Shown here: in pieces, positions 15,669 to 23,767 of the stretch | Numbering within the stretch: the first letter of the stretch is position 1 | Layout: the number at the start of each line of letters is the position of its first letter | From: Streptomyces sp. NBC_00443 | Lineage (GTDB): Bacteria; Actinomycetota; Actinomycetes; Streptomycetales; Streptomycetaceae | Direction: 5' to 3' | DNA: 64,000 nt | Assembly: GCF_036014175.1 (NCBI RefSeq) | Contig: NZ_CP107917.1 | Span: 992,001 to 1,056,000, forward strand | Program-made: the position numbers and the translations under genes | The notes under the pieces: model-generated | Seen by the model: the letters and a program-made list of their open reading frames with translations, nothing else | The model's database searches: none | Told to the model about the DNA's origin: nothing

Positions 15669-16682
15669 ATGGCGACACGCACGATGAGGGCGATCCGGCT
15701 GCACGAGTTCGGCACCCCTGAAGTTCTGCGTTATGAGGAGGCGCCGATTCCCGAACCGGGGCCGGGTGAGGTACTCGTCCGCGTGCACGCGGCCGGCATC
15801 AACCCTCCCGACTGGTACGCGCGTGAGGGAATGCCCGACGTACCTCCCGAGCTCAAGCCTCCGTTCCATCTGCCCCTGATTCCGGGGACCGACGTCTCGG
15901 GCGTCGTAGAAGCCCTGGGCCCTGACACCAAGAGCTTCGAGATCGGAGACGAGGTGATCGGCCTCGTGCGCTTCCCCACCACCCTCCAAGGCAGCGCGTA
16001 CGCCGAGTACGTCACCGCCCCGGCAACCGACCTCGCCCACAAGCCGGCTTCGGTCGACCACGCGCACGCCGCCGGCCTGCCCATGTCCGGGTTGACGGCG
16101 TGGCAGTTCTTGATCGAGCTCGGGCACGACCACCCCTCGCCGTTCCAGGAGGCCCAGCACAGCCCGATGGCACTCGGCAGCGAGACCACGGTGCTCATCA
16201 ACGGAGCTGCCGGCGGGGTGGGGCACCTCGCTCTTCAGGTGGCCAAGTCGAAGGGGGCCCGCGTCATCGCCGTGGCCTCCAGCACCCACGAGACGTTCCT
16301 GCGCGAGCTCGGCGCCGACGAGTTCATCGACTACACCAAGGAACGGCCCGAGGAAGTCGCCCGTGACATCGATCTCGTCCTGGACGCCGTCGGGGGCCCC
16401 GACAGCAGGCGCTTCCTGCGCACCATCAAGCGCGGCGGGTCCCTCTATCCGGTGTACTTCGGCGAGTTCGACGACGAGGAGAACGCGGAGCTGGGTATCA
16501 CGGTCACGGCCACCCAGGTCCGATCGAACGGCGCGCAGCTCGCCGAACTGGGTCGCTTGCTTGACGCGGGCACGGTGCGTGTAGCGCTCGACAGCACGTT
16601 CCCGCTCGCGGACGCCCGGGCGGCACATGAACGCGCCGCCCGAGGACACATCCGAGGCAAGATCGTGCTCACAGTCGCTTAG
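15669..16682 (+). CDS. NADP-dependent zinc-free alcohol dehydrogenase / quinone reductase
   Basis: 337 aa, MDR superfamily. N-terminal GroES-like domain (P-G-T-D-V-S-G-V-V at about 79-87), then a Rossmann domain with N-G-A-A-G-G-V-G-H-L-A (about 178-188) and Y-G/T-K-E cofactor region. No zinc-binding cysteines, as in quinone oxidoreductases. Likely reduces reactive carbonyls or quinones with NADPH in the cytoplasm. Start codon lies 24 bases after the operator array, so repression by the divergent TetR protein is likely. Confidence 0.9.
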   Translation: MATRTMRAIRLHEFGTPEVLRYEEAPIPEPGPGEVLVRVHAAGINPPDWYAREGMPDVPPELKPPFHLPLIPGTDVSGVVEALGPDTKSFEIGDEVIGLVRFPTTLQGSAYAEYVTAPATDLAHKPASVDHAHAAGLPMSGLTAWQFLIELGHDHPSPFQEAQHSPMALGSETTVLINGAAGGVGHLALQVAKSKGARVIAVASSTHETFLRELGADEFIDYTKERPEEVARDIDLVLDAVGGPDSRRFLRTIKRGGSLYPVYFGEFDDEENAELGITVTATQVRSNGAQLAELGRLLDAGTVRVALDSTFPLADARAAHERAARGHIRGKIVLTVA

Positions 16683-16930
16683 ATGTGCGCTGCTGCATAG
16701 GCATGTCCGGCATTGCCGGTGCGTTCTGGAGCCCAGCGACGTCGGTCGCGGCAAAGGGGTTCAGGAGCGCTGCGTGGAGTTGGTCGATCTGCCGGCATGG
16801 ACGCTGCCTGACCTTGCGGGCTCGGCGAGCATCGCCGTGAGGCTGCGGCGAGCTCGCGGTCCGGCTTCTGCGGGAGGGGCTGGGGCGATTCGGGGGCGGC
16901 TGCTCGCTTTCTCGGTCGGCCGCTACCTCG
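16683..16930. other. Intergenic region, no gene seen
   Basis: 248 bases between convergent genes. An open frame on the plus strand runs through it, but it has no homology I recognise and no ribosome-binding site. No terminator-like perfect hairpin noticed. Confidence 0.4.
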
Positions 16931-17302
16931 CTATCCCGCGTTGGGCGGCGTCAGCCGCCGTGTGATCCGGTCGAACAGCTCGGTCAGCGGCTCGCCGACG
17001 TCCCGGCCGAACTCGGTCAGCCCGTAGGTGACTTGGGGCGGAGTCGTCGGCTCGACCTCCCGCCAGACCAGGCCGTCCTGGACCAGCGCGCGCAGGGTCT
17101 GGGCGAGCATCTTCTCGCTGATGCCCTGGATGCTCTCGCGCAGCTCGTAGAACCGAAGGTCGTTGGTCCGCAAGGAGATCAGCACCCAGACGCCCCACCT
17201 GCTGGTCACGTGGTCGACGACATCGCGCGCGGGGCAGTCAGTGTGAAACACGTCATACCGCTCCCCCGCCTCGGCCTGTGTGTGCTGCGCGCTTCCTGTC
17301 AC
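16931..17302 (-). CDS. HxlR-family winged-helix regulator
   Basis: 123 aa, usual size for HxlR/MarR-like factors. C-P-A-R-D-V-V at about 23-29 includes the conserved N-terminal Cys that often senses oxidants or electrophiles; then W-G-V-W-V-L, L-R-F-Y-E-L-R-E-S-I-x-G-I-S-E-K-M-L-A-Q-T-L and Y-x-L-T-E-F-G. Divergent from an NAD(P)H-binding gene that it probably controls. Confidence 0.92.
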   Translation of the reverse strand: MTGSAQHTQAEAGERYDVFHTDCPARDVVDHVTSRWGVWVLISLRTNDLRFYELRESIQGISEKMLAQTLRALVQDGLVWREVEPTTPPQVTYGLTEFGRDVGEPLTELFDRITRRLTPPNAG

Positions 17303-17310
17303 GTGGTGAG

Positions 17311-17334
17311 CTTACCTCGGGGTATGTCCTTACC
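17311..17334. promoter_or_regulatory. Putative HxlR operator
   Basis: A perfect 12-bp palindrome TACC-TCGG-GGTA (17313-17324) lies in the 92-base divergent region, with a second CTTACC copy 18 bases after the first (17311 and 17329). Position and symmetry fit a dimeric winged-helix repressor site; not a consensus I can name. Confidence 0.5.
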
Positions 17335-17394
17335 AAAAGTTAGCCCTGCTCCTAGCGTGAAGGCCACCGAAGGGCATCGAACAAGGAGCTGATC

Positions 17395-18234
17395 ATGATC
17401 GTGGTGACCGGGGCTACCGGGAACGTGGGCCGGCCGTTGACGCGGGCGCTGGCCGAGGCGGGCCAGCAGGTGACGGCGGTGTCACGGCACGCGGCGGCGG
17501 TACCGGACGGCGTCCGTCACGTGGCGGCCGACCTGGCCGAGCCGGGCAGCCTTGAGCCCGCGCTGGCCGGGGCGAAAGGGCTGTTCCTGCTGCTGTCCGG
17601 CGACCTGCACGCCGCCGGAGCCAGCCCGGCCTTCATCATCGGCGAAGCCGCGGCCGGCGGGGTGCGCCGGATCGTTCTGCTCTCCACGCAGGGCGTGGCG
17701 ACCAGGCCCTTCGGCCCGACGCGGATCGCGATGCGCGCGGTGGAGGAATCGCTGCGGGAGTCCGGTCTGGAGTGGGCCGTCCTGCGGCCGGGCGGATTCG
17801 CCTCCAACGCCCTGTGGTGGGCCGAGTCCGTCCGGGCGCGGCGGGTCGTCGCCGCACCCTTCGGCGATGTCGGGGTGCCGATCATCGATCCGGCGGACAT
17901 CGCCGAGGTCGCGGCGGCCTGCCTGCTGGATGACCGGCACACCGGCGGCGTGTACGAGCTGACCGGCCCGGAGGTGATCACGCCGCGCCGGCAGGCGGAG
18001 GCCATCGCCGCCGCGCTGGGATCACCCGTGCGGTTTCACGCCCTCACCCGCGACGAGGCCAAGGCCGCCATGGCCCAGAGCATGCCGGCCGAACTCGCCG
18101 AGGACACCCTGGACATCCTCGGTTCCCCGAGCCCGGCCGAGCTGCGCGTCAGCCCGGATGTCCAGCGGGTCCTCGGCCGCGCCCCACGCCCGTTCGCCGA
18201 CTGGGCCGCCCGCAATGTCGCCGCGTTCCGCTGA
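17395..18234 (+). CDS. NmrA-like NAD(P)H-binding protein
   Basis: 279 aa atypical SDR. N-terminal T-G-A-T-G-N-V-G-R-P (residues 5-14) binds NAD(P)H; L-R-P-G-G-F-A-S-N at about 132-140 and Y-E-L-T-G-P-E near 190 are typical of NmrA/YtfG-type proteins, which are quinone reductases or redox sensors. ATG with AAGGAG upstream. Divergent from an HxlR regulator, a common arrangement for quinone or aldehyde stress genes. Confidence 0.9.
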   Translation: MIVVTGATGNVGRPLTRALAEAGQQVTAVSRHAAAVPDGVRHVAADLAEPGSLEPALAGAKGLFLLLSGDLHAAGASPAFIIGEAAAGGVRRIVLLSTQGVATRPFGPTRIAMRAVEESLRESGLEWAVLRPGGFASNALWWAESVRARRVVAAPFGDVGVPIIDPADIAEVAAACLLDDRHTGGVYELTGPEVITPRRQAEAIAAALGSPVRFHALTRDEAKAAMAQSMPAELAEDTLDILGSPSPAELRVSPDVQRVLGRAPRPFADWAARNVAAFR

Positions 18235-18453
18235 GGCCGGCCGGCACCGCTGGAATTGCGCGGCGTGCTCGCCGGCCCACTGCTGTCAGTCGAGAACCTG
18301 ATCCGAAGGTGACGTCGGCGCCATGCCCGGGACTGACACTCCAGATCACTGACTTCGTGCGCTTCAGGGCTCTGGCAGTAGAGGGGTCACCTGAGGCGGT
18401 GGGCCCCCTGATGCGCCGGTGCCGCGGTACGCGACGGCCCGCTGCCGGTTTCG
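18235..18453. other. Intergenic region, nothing recognised
   Basis: About 220 bases after the NAD(P)H-binding gene and before a short ricin-like ORF. I see no gene, operator or strong hairpin in it. Confidence 0.4.
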
Positions 18454-18675
18454 GTGTTCATGGCACGGGTGATGGCGCGGGCCACCGCGACCACGGCGGG
18501 GACAGCCGCCGACCCGGTACATTCTTCGTCGACACTGATCCGCAACGAGGCGACCCACCTCTGCCTCACCGCCCCCAGGGCGGCAGACGGAACGCCCAGC
18601 GACGAGGGCAGAGTCACCGTGGATGAGTGCTCGGCGAGTTCCGACTCCCTGCAGTGGTGGGCGAGGGGCTACTGA
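18454..18675 (+). CDS. Short ricin-type (beta-trefoil) lectin-like ORF or fragment
   Basis: 73 aa at most. The C-terminal 45 residues look like one beta-trefoil repeat: T-L-I-R-N-E-A-T-H-L-C-L, a D-G-T turn, V-T-V-D-E-C and L-Q-W-W at the end. The first 25 residues (A-R-A-T-A-T-T-A-G-T-A-A-D-P) are low complexity and could be a degenerate signal peptide. A perfect 15-bp hairpin starts 12 bases after the stop, supporting a real transcript end. Only one of the usual three repeats is present, so this is probably a remnant. The start is uncertain (other GTG/ATG codons nearby). Confidence 0.4.
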   Translation: MFMARVMARATATTAGTAADPVHSSSTLIRNEATHLCLTAPRAADGTPSDEGRVTVDECSASSDSLQWWARGY

Positions 18676-18686
18676 CAGCCCCGCCA

Positions 18687-18721
18687 GGTCCGGCGGCGCA
18701 CCTGCCGTGCGCCGCCGGACC
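18687..18721. terminator. Strong bidirectional terminator hairpin
   Basis: Perfect 15-bp stem (GGTCCGGCGGCGCAC with GTGCGCCGCCGGACC) and 5-base loop, between the ricin-like ORF and the convergent GH43-like gene. Confidence 0.85.
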
Positions 18722-18786
18722 GCACAGCACCGGCTGAGTGTCTACGTGCCGCTACCACAATTGCCCAGCTCAGCAAGGGCCGCAGC

Positions 18787-20175
18787 TCAGGCCCAGGCAG
18801 TCACCGCCACGAACGAACTGTCCTGCCGGAACAGATCCGTCCCGTCCCCCCGTTCCACCCGCAGCTGATAGCCATAGTGCCGCAGGTAGTACCCGGGGTA
18901 GTTGTACGACTCGAAGCGGAGCGAGCCGCTCGTTGTGCCCGTGCGGGCGACGAACGTGGCGTCCCTCGCGAACGTCGACGTGCCGTCGTCGGTGTCGAAG
19001 CGGGCGCGGAAGTCCCAGTGGCGGAGGTACTTGCCGGATGAGTCGCGGAAGGAGCAGCCGTTCGCGTCGGCGAGGCCTGGCACCACCGTGAAGGTCGATG
19101 CCTGCTTCTCGGCGGTGGTGCTGGTCCCGCTGACCACCGGGAGGTTGAGCTGGGAGGACTGTGCCTGCCAGTAGCGGGTGGTGTAGTTGGCCGACTGGAA
19201 GGAACGGGTGACGTTCTTCGCCAGGGTCGGGCCGCCCGTGACGGTCTCCTTGATGACGGTGAAGTGGCGGGCGGTTCCGGATACGGCGGGCAGGGCGGCC
19301 GGGGTGGACCAGGTCGCGAAGGTGTCGTAACTGTCGCTGTAGTAGTACGTGCCGTCGCCGTAGCCGTCGAAGAAGAGCCGCCAGCCGCCGTTGTCGAGCT
19401 GGACGAGCGCAGGGCCCTCGCGGTAGCTGCCCCAGCCCGCCCAGTCGCCGGTGCGGGAGATCGTGTACGGGCCGGCGGGGCTGGACGCCGTGGCGTACTC
19501 GATGTACTTCGTCGTCTCGTTCTTCGTGAAGGCGTGGTAGGTCGAGCCGAGCTTCACGATGAACGTGTCGATGTGGTTCGCGCCGATGCCGGACAGTGCC
19601 ACGGGTGAACTCCATGCCGTCAGCGCGGAGTTCGTTGCCTTCAGCAGATACGGCGTGAAGATCCACTCGTCGTTGGTGGTCGAGCAGGACACGATGACGT
19701 GCACGCTGCCGTCGCTGTCGACGAACCACTCCGGCGCCCACGCACGGGAGAGGCCCGCGATCGGGACCGTGTGGTCGTACAGGAACGTCCAGTTGACCCG
19801 GTCGGTGCTGCGGGCGAAGCCGATGGTGGTGCTGGTGTCCTGCCAGGTGTGGGTCGTGTAGGTGACGTAGTAGTAGCCGTTGGTGTGCTTGAAGATGCTC
19901 GCGTCGCGGATGCGGTTGCTCGGCGGGGTGTACGCGGAGGCCTTCGCCAGGCGGAAGTCGGTGGCGTCGTCCGACTGATAGACGTTCACGGTCCCGTCGT
20001 TGCTGTTCAGGAACGGGACGATCGTGTACCGGGTGGCGGAGCCGCTGGGCGGGGCGGCGGCCAGGGCGGTACCGAGCAGTCCGGGCGCTTCACCCAGGAC
20101 GAGGGCCGAGGCAGGCAGGACGGCCATCGCGCGCAGCAGGGTACGGCGGGACGGTCCGGGGGGCGGTGGGGTCAC
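18787..20175 (-). CDS. Tat-exported GH43-type glycosidase with AbfB domain
   Basis: 462 aa. A Tat signal (S-R-R-T-L-L-R-A, RR at residues 10-11) is followed by a hydrophobic stretch ending A-L-A-A-A. Residues about 45-320 look like a five-bladed beta-propeller glycosidase of the GH43 clan (R-D-A-S-I-F, W-A-P-E-W-F, Y-R-E-G-P-A-L). The C-terminal 130 residues form an AbfB arabinose-binding domain (S-F-Q-S-A-N-Y-T-T-R-Y-W, S-F-R-D-S-S-G-K-Y-L-R-H-W, F-E-S-Y-N-Y-P-G-Y-Y-L-R-H). Probably an extracellular arabinofuranosidase or arabinan-binding enzyme acting on plant hemicellulose. Exact activity not determined by sequence. Confidence 0.88.
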   Translation of the reverse strand: MTPPPPGPSRRTLLRAMAVLPASALVLGEAPGLLGTALAAAPPSGSATRYTIVPFLNSNDGTVNVYQSDDATDFRLAKASAYTPPSNRIRDASIFKHTNGYYYVTYTTHTWQDTSTTIGFARSTDRVNWTFLYDHTVPIAGLSRAWAPEWFVDSDGSVHVIVSCSTTNDEWIFTPYLLKATNSALTAWSSPVALSGIGANHIDTFIVKLGSTYHAFTKNETTKYIEYATASSPAGPYTISRTGDWAGWGSYREGPALVQLDNGGWRLFFDGYGDGTYYYSDSYDTFATWSTPAALPAVSGTARHFTVIKETVTGGPTLAKNVTRSFQSANYTTRYWQAQSSQLNLPVVSGTSTTAEKQASTFTVVPGLADANGCSFRDSSGKYLRHWDFRARFDTDDGTSTFARDATFVARTGTTSGSLRFESYNYPGYYLRHYGYQLRVERGDGTDLFRQDSSFVAVTAWA

Positions 20176-20255
20176 GGCGGCTCTCCATGACGTTCAGGGG
20201 GTTCGGGGGATGCGGGGGTTACGCGGCTCAGGATGCTCACGAGATGCTGACCATG

Positions 20256-20269
20256 TTCGACATATCGAA
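20256..20269. promoter_or_regulatory. TTCGA-type palindrome upstream of the glycosidase gene
   Basis: TTCGACATATCGAA is a near-perfect 14-bp inverted repeat, 81 bases upstream of the glycosidase start and followed by another half site (AGTTCGG). It may be an operator for a sugar-responsive regulator; the regulator is not in this window. Confidence 0.4.
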
Positions 20270-20468
20270 CTCAGTTCGGTGAGGCGATCAGACGGTAGGG
20301 GTGGGACCAGGCCGCGTCAATCCTTCGCGCACGAAGCGGAAGAGGCCTGTGGGAAACCTGTGCTCCTTCAGCGCTCCCCCAATCGGACTCCCCCGTTTCC
20401 CAAGTCGTTCCACCGGCGGGCCGCGGAGGTTACTGTTCGGTAGACAACGTCGTCCCGGAGGTGCCCGT

Positions 20469-21893
20469 ATGACACCCGACCGTGCCGTAGGCCTCGCCGA
20501 GTCCGCCCGTGCGCTGGCCGACGGGGAGGTGACGTCGCAGGCGCTCGTCGCGGAGACGCTCTCGCGGATCGAGGCGACCCAGGGGTCCCTCAACGCGTTC
20601 CGGGTGGTCCGGGCCGAGGCGGCCCTCGCCGAGGCGAAAGCCGCAGACGCGGAACTCGCCACCGGCGGCCGACGGCCGCTGCTGGGCGTGCCGGTCGCGG
20701 TGAAGGACGACATGGACGTGGCGGGCGAACCGACCGCGTTCGGCTGTTGCGGCGAGTTCCCTCCGGTCGCCGAGGACGGTGAGGCGGTACGGCGGCTGCG
20801 CGCGGCCGGGGCGGTGATCGTGGGCAAGACGAACACCTGCGAGCTGGGGCAGTGGCCGTTCACCGAGGGGCCGGCCTTCGGCGCGACCCGCAACCCGTGG
20901 CACTCGGACCACACGCCCGGCGGCTCGTCCGGTGGTTCGGCGGCCGCCGTGGCCGCCGGTCTGGTGCCCGCCGCGCTCGGCTCGGACGGCGCCGGTTCGG
21001 TGCGGATCCCGGCATCGTGGACGCACCTGATCGGCATCAAGCCGCAGCGCGGCCGCGTCTCCACCTGGCCGCGCGGCGAGTCCTTCCAGGGCATCACCGT
21101 CAACGGCACCCTCGCCCGTACGGTGGCCGACGCGGCCCTCCTGCTGGACGCCGCCGCCGGCAACCACGACCTCGACCCGCACCGCCCGCCGGCGGTCGAC
21201 GCCTCGCAGGCCGTGGGCCGCGAACCCGGACGGCTGCGCATCGCGCTCTCCCTCAAGCCTCCGTTCACCGCACTGCCCGCCCGTCTGCAGCCGGAGGTGC
21301 GGGCCAGGATCGTCCGACTCGCCGAGAAACTGAGCGCGTTGGGGCACTTCGTCGAGGAGGCCGATCCGCCGTACGGGCAGATCGGGCTCACCTTCATCCC
21401 GCGCGCGACGGTCGGGATCGCCGAGTGGGCGAGCGCTGCGCCGTTCCCCGCGCTGCTCGACCGGCGCACCCGGGACGCCGCCCGGCTGGGCCGGCTCCTC
21501 GGCGGGGTCCCGCTGCGGGCGGCCCGGCGTGCGGAGGCGGTGCTGCACCGTCGTATCGGAGCGTTCTACGAGTCGTACGACGTGATCCTCGCGCCCACGA
21601 CGGCCGCTCCCCCGCCCCGTATCGGCGCGATGCTCGAACTCGGCGGTTTCGCCACCGACCGGGCGATGATCGCCGCCTGTCCCTACGCCTGGCCGTGGAA
21701 CGTGCTGGGCTGGCCCGGCGTGAACGTCCCGGCCGGGTTCGTGGACGGTCTGCCCGTCGGCGCCCAGTTGCTCGGGCCGGCGAACAGCGAGCCCCTGCTG
21801 ATCTCGCTGGCCGCACAGTTGGAGGCGGAGCTGCGCTGGCACGAACTGTGGCCGCCGCAGCAGGGCGAGACCGTTCCCGCCCCGGTGGCCTGA
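20469..21893 (+). CDS. Amidase-signature family hydrolase
   Basis: 474 aa, amidase signature (PF01425). The Ser-cisSer-Lys triad is visible: V-A-V-K-D at about residue 80 (Lys), the G-G-S-S-G-G-S-A-A-A-V-A-A-G block at about 150-163, and G-S-V-R-I-P-A-S at about 174-181 (nucleophile Ser). Could hydrolyse amides such as aryl or indole acetamide; glutamyl-tRNA amidotransferase GatA is unlikely because gatB and gatC are absent. ATG preceded by GGAGGTGCCCGT. Confidence 0.9.
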   Translation: MTPDRAVGLAESARALADGEVTSQALVAETLSRIEATQGSLNAFRVVRAEAALAEAKAADAELATGGRRPLLGVPVAVKDDMDVAGEPTAFGCCGEFPPVAEDGEAVRRLRAAGAVIVGKTNTCELGQWPFTEGPAFGATRNPWHSDHTPGGSSGGSAAAVAAGLVPAALGSDGAGSVRIPASWTHLIGIKPQRGRVSTWPRGESFQGITVNGTLARTVADAALLLDAAAGNHDLDPHRPPAVDASQAVGREPGRLRIALSLKPPFTALPARLQPEVRARIVRLAEKLSALGHFVEEADPPYGQIGLTFIPRATVGIAEWASAAPFPALLDRRTRDAARLGRLLGGVPLRAARRAEAVLHRRIGAFYESYDVILAPTTAAPPPRIGAMLELGGFATDRAMIAACPYAWPWNVLGWPGVNVPAGFVDGLPVGAQLLGPANSEPLLISLAAQLEAELRWHELWPPQQGETVPAPVA

Positions 21894-21919
21894 GGGGCCG
21901 CAGGCCCTACCCTGCGACG

Positions 21920-22138
21920 ATGGACGATGCGTCGATGGTCGGGCTCATGGGGCGGGTCACCGGCACGGTGGGACCCGGGCTCGTCGGCGAGGTGATCGTG
22001 CGGGTGCGCGGCGGCGCCGAGCACTTCCTCGCCTATCCGGCCACCGGCAGCGACCGTATCGAACGCGGCACGGTGGTGACGGTGGTGGAGTACCAACCGC
22101 CGCGGACCGTCTACGTCCAGGCTGCATACGACAGTTGA
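21920..22138 (+). CDS. Short NfeD-like OB-fold protein
   Basis: 72 aa. Sequence G-R-V-T-G-T-V-G-P-G-L-V-G-E-V and R-G-T-V-V-T-V-V-E-Y fits a small OB fold like the C-terminal domain of NfeD. NfeD proteins are partnered with SPFH/flotillin proteins in membrane microdomains, and the flotillin-like gene follows. No membrane segment in this short form. Starts 26 bases after the amidase stop. Confidence 0.75.
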   Translation: MDDASMVGLMGRVTGTVGPGLVGEVIVRVRGGAEHFLAYPATGSDRIERGTVVTVVEYQPPRTVYVQAAYDS

Positions 22139-22272
22139 GCCCGCTCCTTCGCAGGTGAGAGCCGTCTGCGTCGAGGTTGCGGCAAGGATGCGTCAACCCC
22201 TGTACCTGCGTGGCGCACAGGCGCACACTCCCATTCGTTCGGTGCCGAAAGGACACCATCCAAAGGGGGCGT

Positions 22273-22347
22273 ATGCCGATGGTTGTCGGCGTCGTTGCGG
22301 GGGTGGCAGCAGCTGCCGTCCTCGTTCTGATCGGTCTGTTCAGATGA
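22273..22347 (+). other. Out-of-frame N-terminal membrane anchor of the flotillin-like gene
   Basis: ATG 22273 opens a 24-residue hydrophobic frame (M-P-M-V-V-G-V-V-A-G-V-A-A-A-A-V-L-V-L-I-G-L-F-R) that ends at TGA 22345-22347, overlapping the ATG at 22344 of the SPFH frame (ATGA). Homologous flotillins have this anchor fused to the SPFH domain, so one base has probably been lost near 22342. Alternatively the anchor is made as a separate coupled peptide. Confidence 0.6.
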
Positions 22348-23708
22348 TGTGGCGGGTCGCCGAACCCAACGAGGCACTGGTCATCTCCGGTTCCAAGCAC
22401 CGCACCGAGGGCCTTGAGGAGGGCATGGGCTTTCGGATCGTCACCGGGCGGGGCACGCTGGTGCTGCCCGGGGTGCAGGCGGTGCGCAAGCTGTCGCTCG
22501 ACCTGAACGAGACCGAGTTGCAGGTGGACTGTGTGACGCACCAGGGCATTCCGCTGAAGGTGCGGGGCGTGGTCATCTTCAAGGTGGGAGACGACTTCGT
22601 GTCGATCGCCAACGCGGCCCGTCGTTTCCTGGACCAGCAGAAGCTGATGTCGGAGCGGGTGGACAGCGTCTTCGCCGGTCATCTGCGGTCCATCGTGGGC
22701 GGGTTGACCGTGGAGGACATGATCCGCGACCGGGAGAAGCTCACCGGGCAGACGCGGGCGGCGTGCGGCACCGAGATGGAGAAGCTCGGGCTCATCGTCG
22801 ACTCGCTGCAGATCCACGAGATCGAGGACCCCACCGGGTACATCCAGAACCTGGCCATGCCGCACGCGGCGGCCGTGCAGCGGGACGCACGGATCGCGCA
22901 GGCCGAGGCGAACCGTCTCGCCACCGAGGCGGAGCAGCAGAGTTACGCGCGGATGGCCGAGGCGACCCGGGACAGCGAGATCCTCCAGGCGGGCTATCAG
23001 GCCGAGCGCGACAAGGCGGGGGCCAAGTCCCGGCAGGCCGGTCCGCTCGCCGACGCGGCCGCCCGGCAGGAGGTCGTCGTCCAGGAGACGCGGGTCGCCG
23101 AACTGGAGGCGCACCGGCGGGAGCAGCAGCTCCAGGCCGACGTCCGCAAGCCCGCCGACGCGCAGGCCTACGAGAAGCGCACCCTGACCGAGGCCGAGCG
23201 CGACGCGCGGATCTCGGCGGCGCAGGCCAAGGCGAAGGAGACGGAACTGGCGGCGGTCGCCGAGGCCACCCGGGTCAAGACGGCCGCCGGCGCCGAGGCC
23301 GAGGCGACCAAGGCCCGCGGCACTGCGACGGCCGCGGCGACTCGCGCCACGGGCGAGGCGGAGGCCGCCGCCGCACAGGCCAAGGGGCTCGCGGAGGCGG
23401 AGGCCATCAAGGCCCGGGCCGCCGCCCTGGCCGAGAACCAGGAGGCCGTGGTCGCGCAGCAACTCGCCGAGAACTGGCCGGAGATCGTCCGGGCCGGCGC
23501 GTCCGCCTTCGGCAGCGTCGACAACATGGTGCTGCTCAACGGCGCCGACGGGATGGCGGACATGTTCGCCAAGGCGCTCACCATGGGCGGTACGGGACTG
23601 GGGCCGGCCCGGCAGCTGCTGGCGTCGATGAACCAGAACGGGCAGGTACCGAAGGAGGGTTCGCCGCTCAACGGGCCCACCCAGAAGGTGCCGATGGACG
23701 AGAAGTGA
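22344..23708 (+). CDS. Flotillin-like SPFH/band 7 protein
   Basis: 454 aa from this ATG (M-M-W-R-V-A-E-P-N-E-A-L). SPFH domain at about residues 3-180, then a long Ala/Glu coiled coil (about 190-370) with E-A-E-A-x repeats, then a C-terminal oligomerisation region (Q-L-A-E-N-W-P-E-I-V-R-A-G). It scaffolds membrane microdomains. As sequenced, the usual N-terminal membrane segment is in another frame, so the protein would be soluble unless the frame is restored. Preceded by an NfeD-like gene, its usual partner. The frame can be extended upstream to 22155, but that part has no family similarity. Confidence 0.85.
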   Translation: MMWRVAEPNEALVISGSKHRTEGLEEGMGFRIVTGRGTLVLPGVQAVRKLSLDLNETELQVDCVTHQGIPLKVRGVVIFKVGDDFVSIANAARRFLDQQKLMSERVDSVFAGHLRSIVGGLTVEDMIRDREKLTGQTRAACGTEMEKLGLIVDSLQIHEIEDPTGYIQNLAMPHAAAVQRDARIAQAEANRLATEAEQQSYARMAEATRDSEILQAGYQAERDKAGAKSRQAGPLADAAARQEVVVQETRVAELEAHRREQQLQADVRKPADAQAYEKRTLTEAERDARISAAQAKAKETELAAVAEATRVKTAAGAEAEATKARGTATAAATRATGEAEAAAAQAKGLAEAEAIKARAAALAENQEAVVAQQLAENWPEIVRAGASAFGSVDNMVLLNGADGMADMFAKALTMGGTGLGPARQLLASMNQNGQVPKEGSPLNGPTQKVPMDEK

Positions 23709-23767
23709 CCAGGCGCGAGAAGTGACCCGGCGGGCGTGCTCGCGAGGGCAGCCTCTAGGGTGCCCCC

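Noticed and set aside
16627..16965. 112-aa plus-strand ORF overlapping the end of the reductase
   Set aside because: Starts inside the reductase gene in another frame, no recognised family, no ribosome-binding site; treated as chance.
17297..17303. TGTCACG near the HxlR gene as another ECF41 promoter
   Set aside because: Last base differs from TGTCACA, it overlaps the HxlR start, and no NGTC follows at 16 bases.
18387..18617. 76-aa minus-strand ORF opposite the ricin-like ORF
   Set aside because: No homology or ribosome-binding site; it is the complement of the ricin-like frame.
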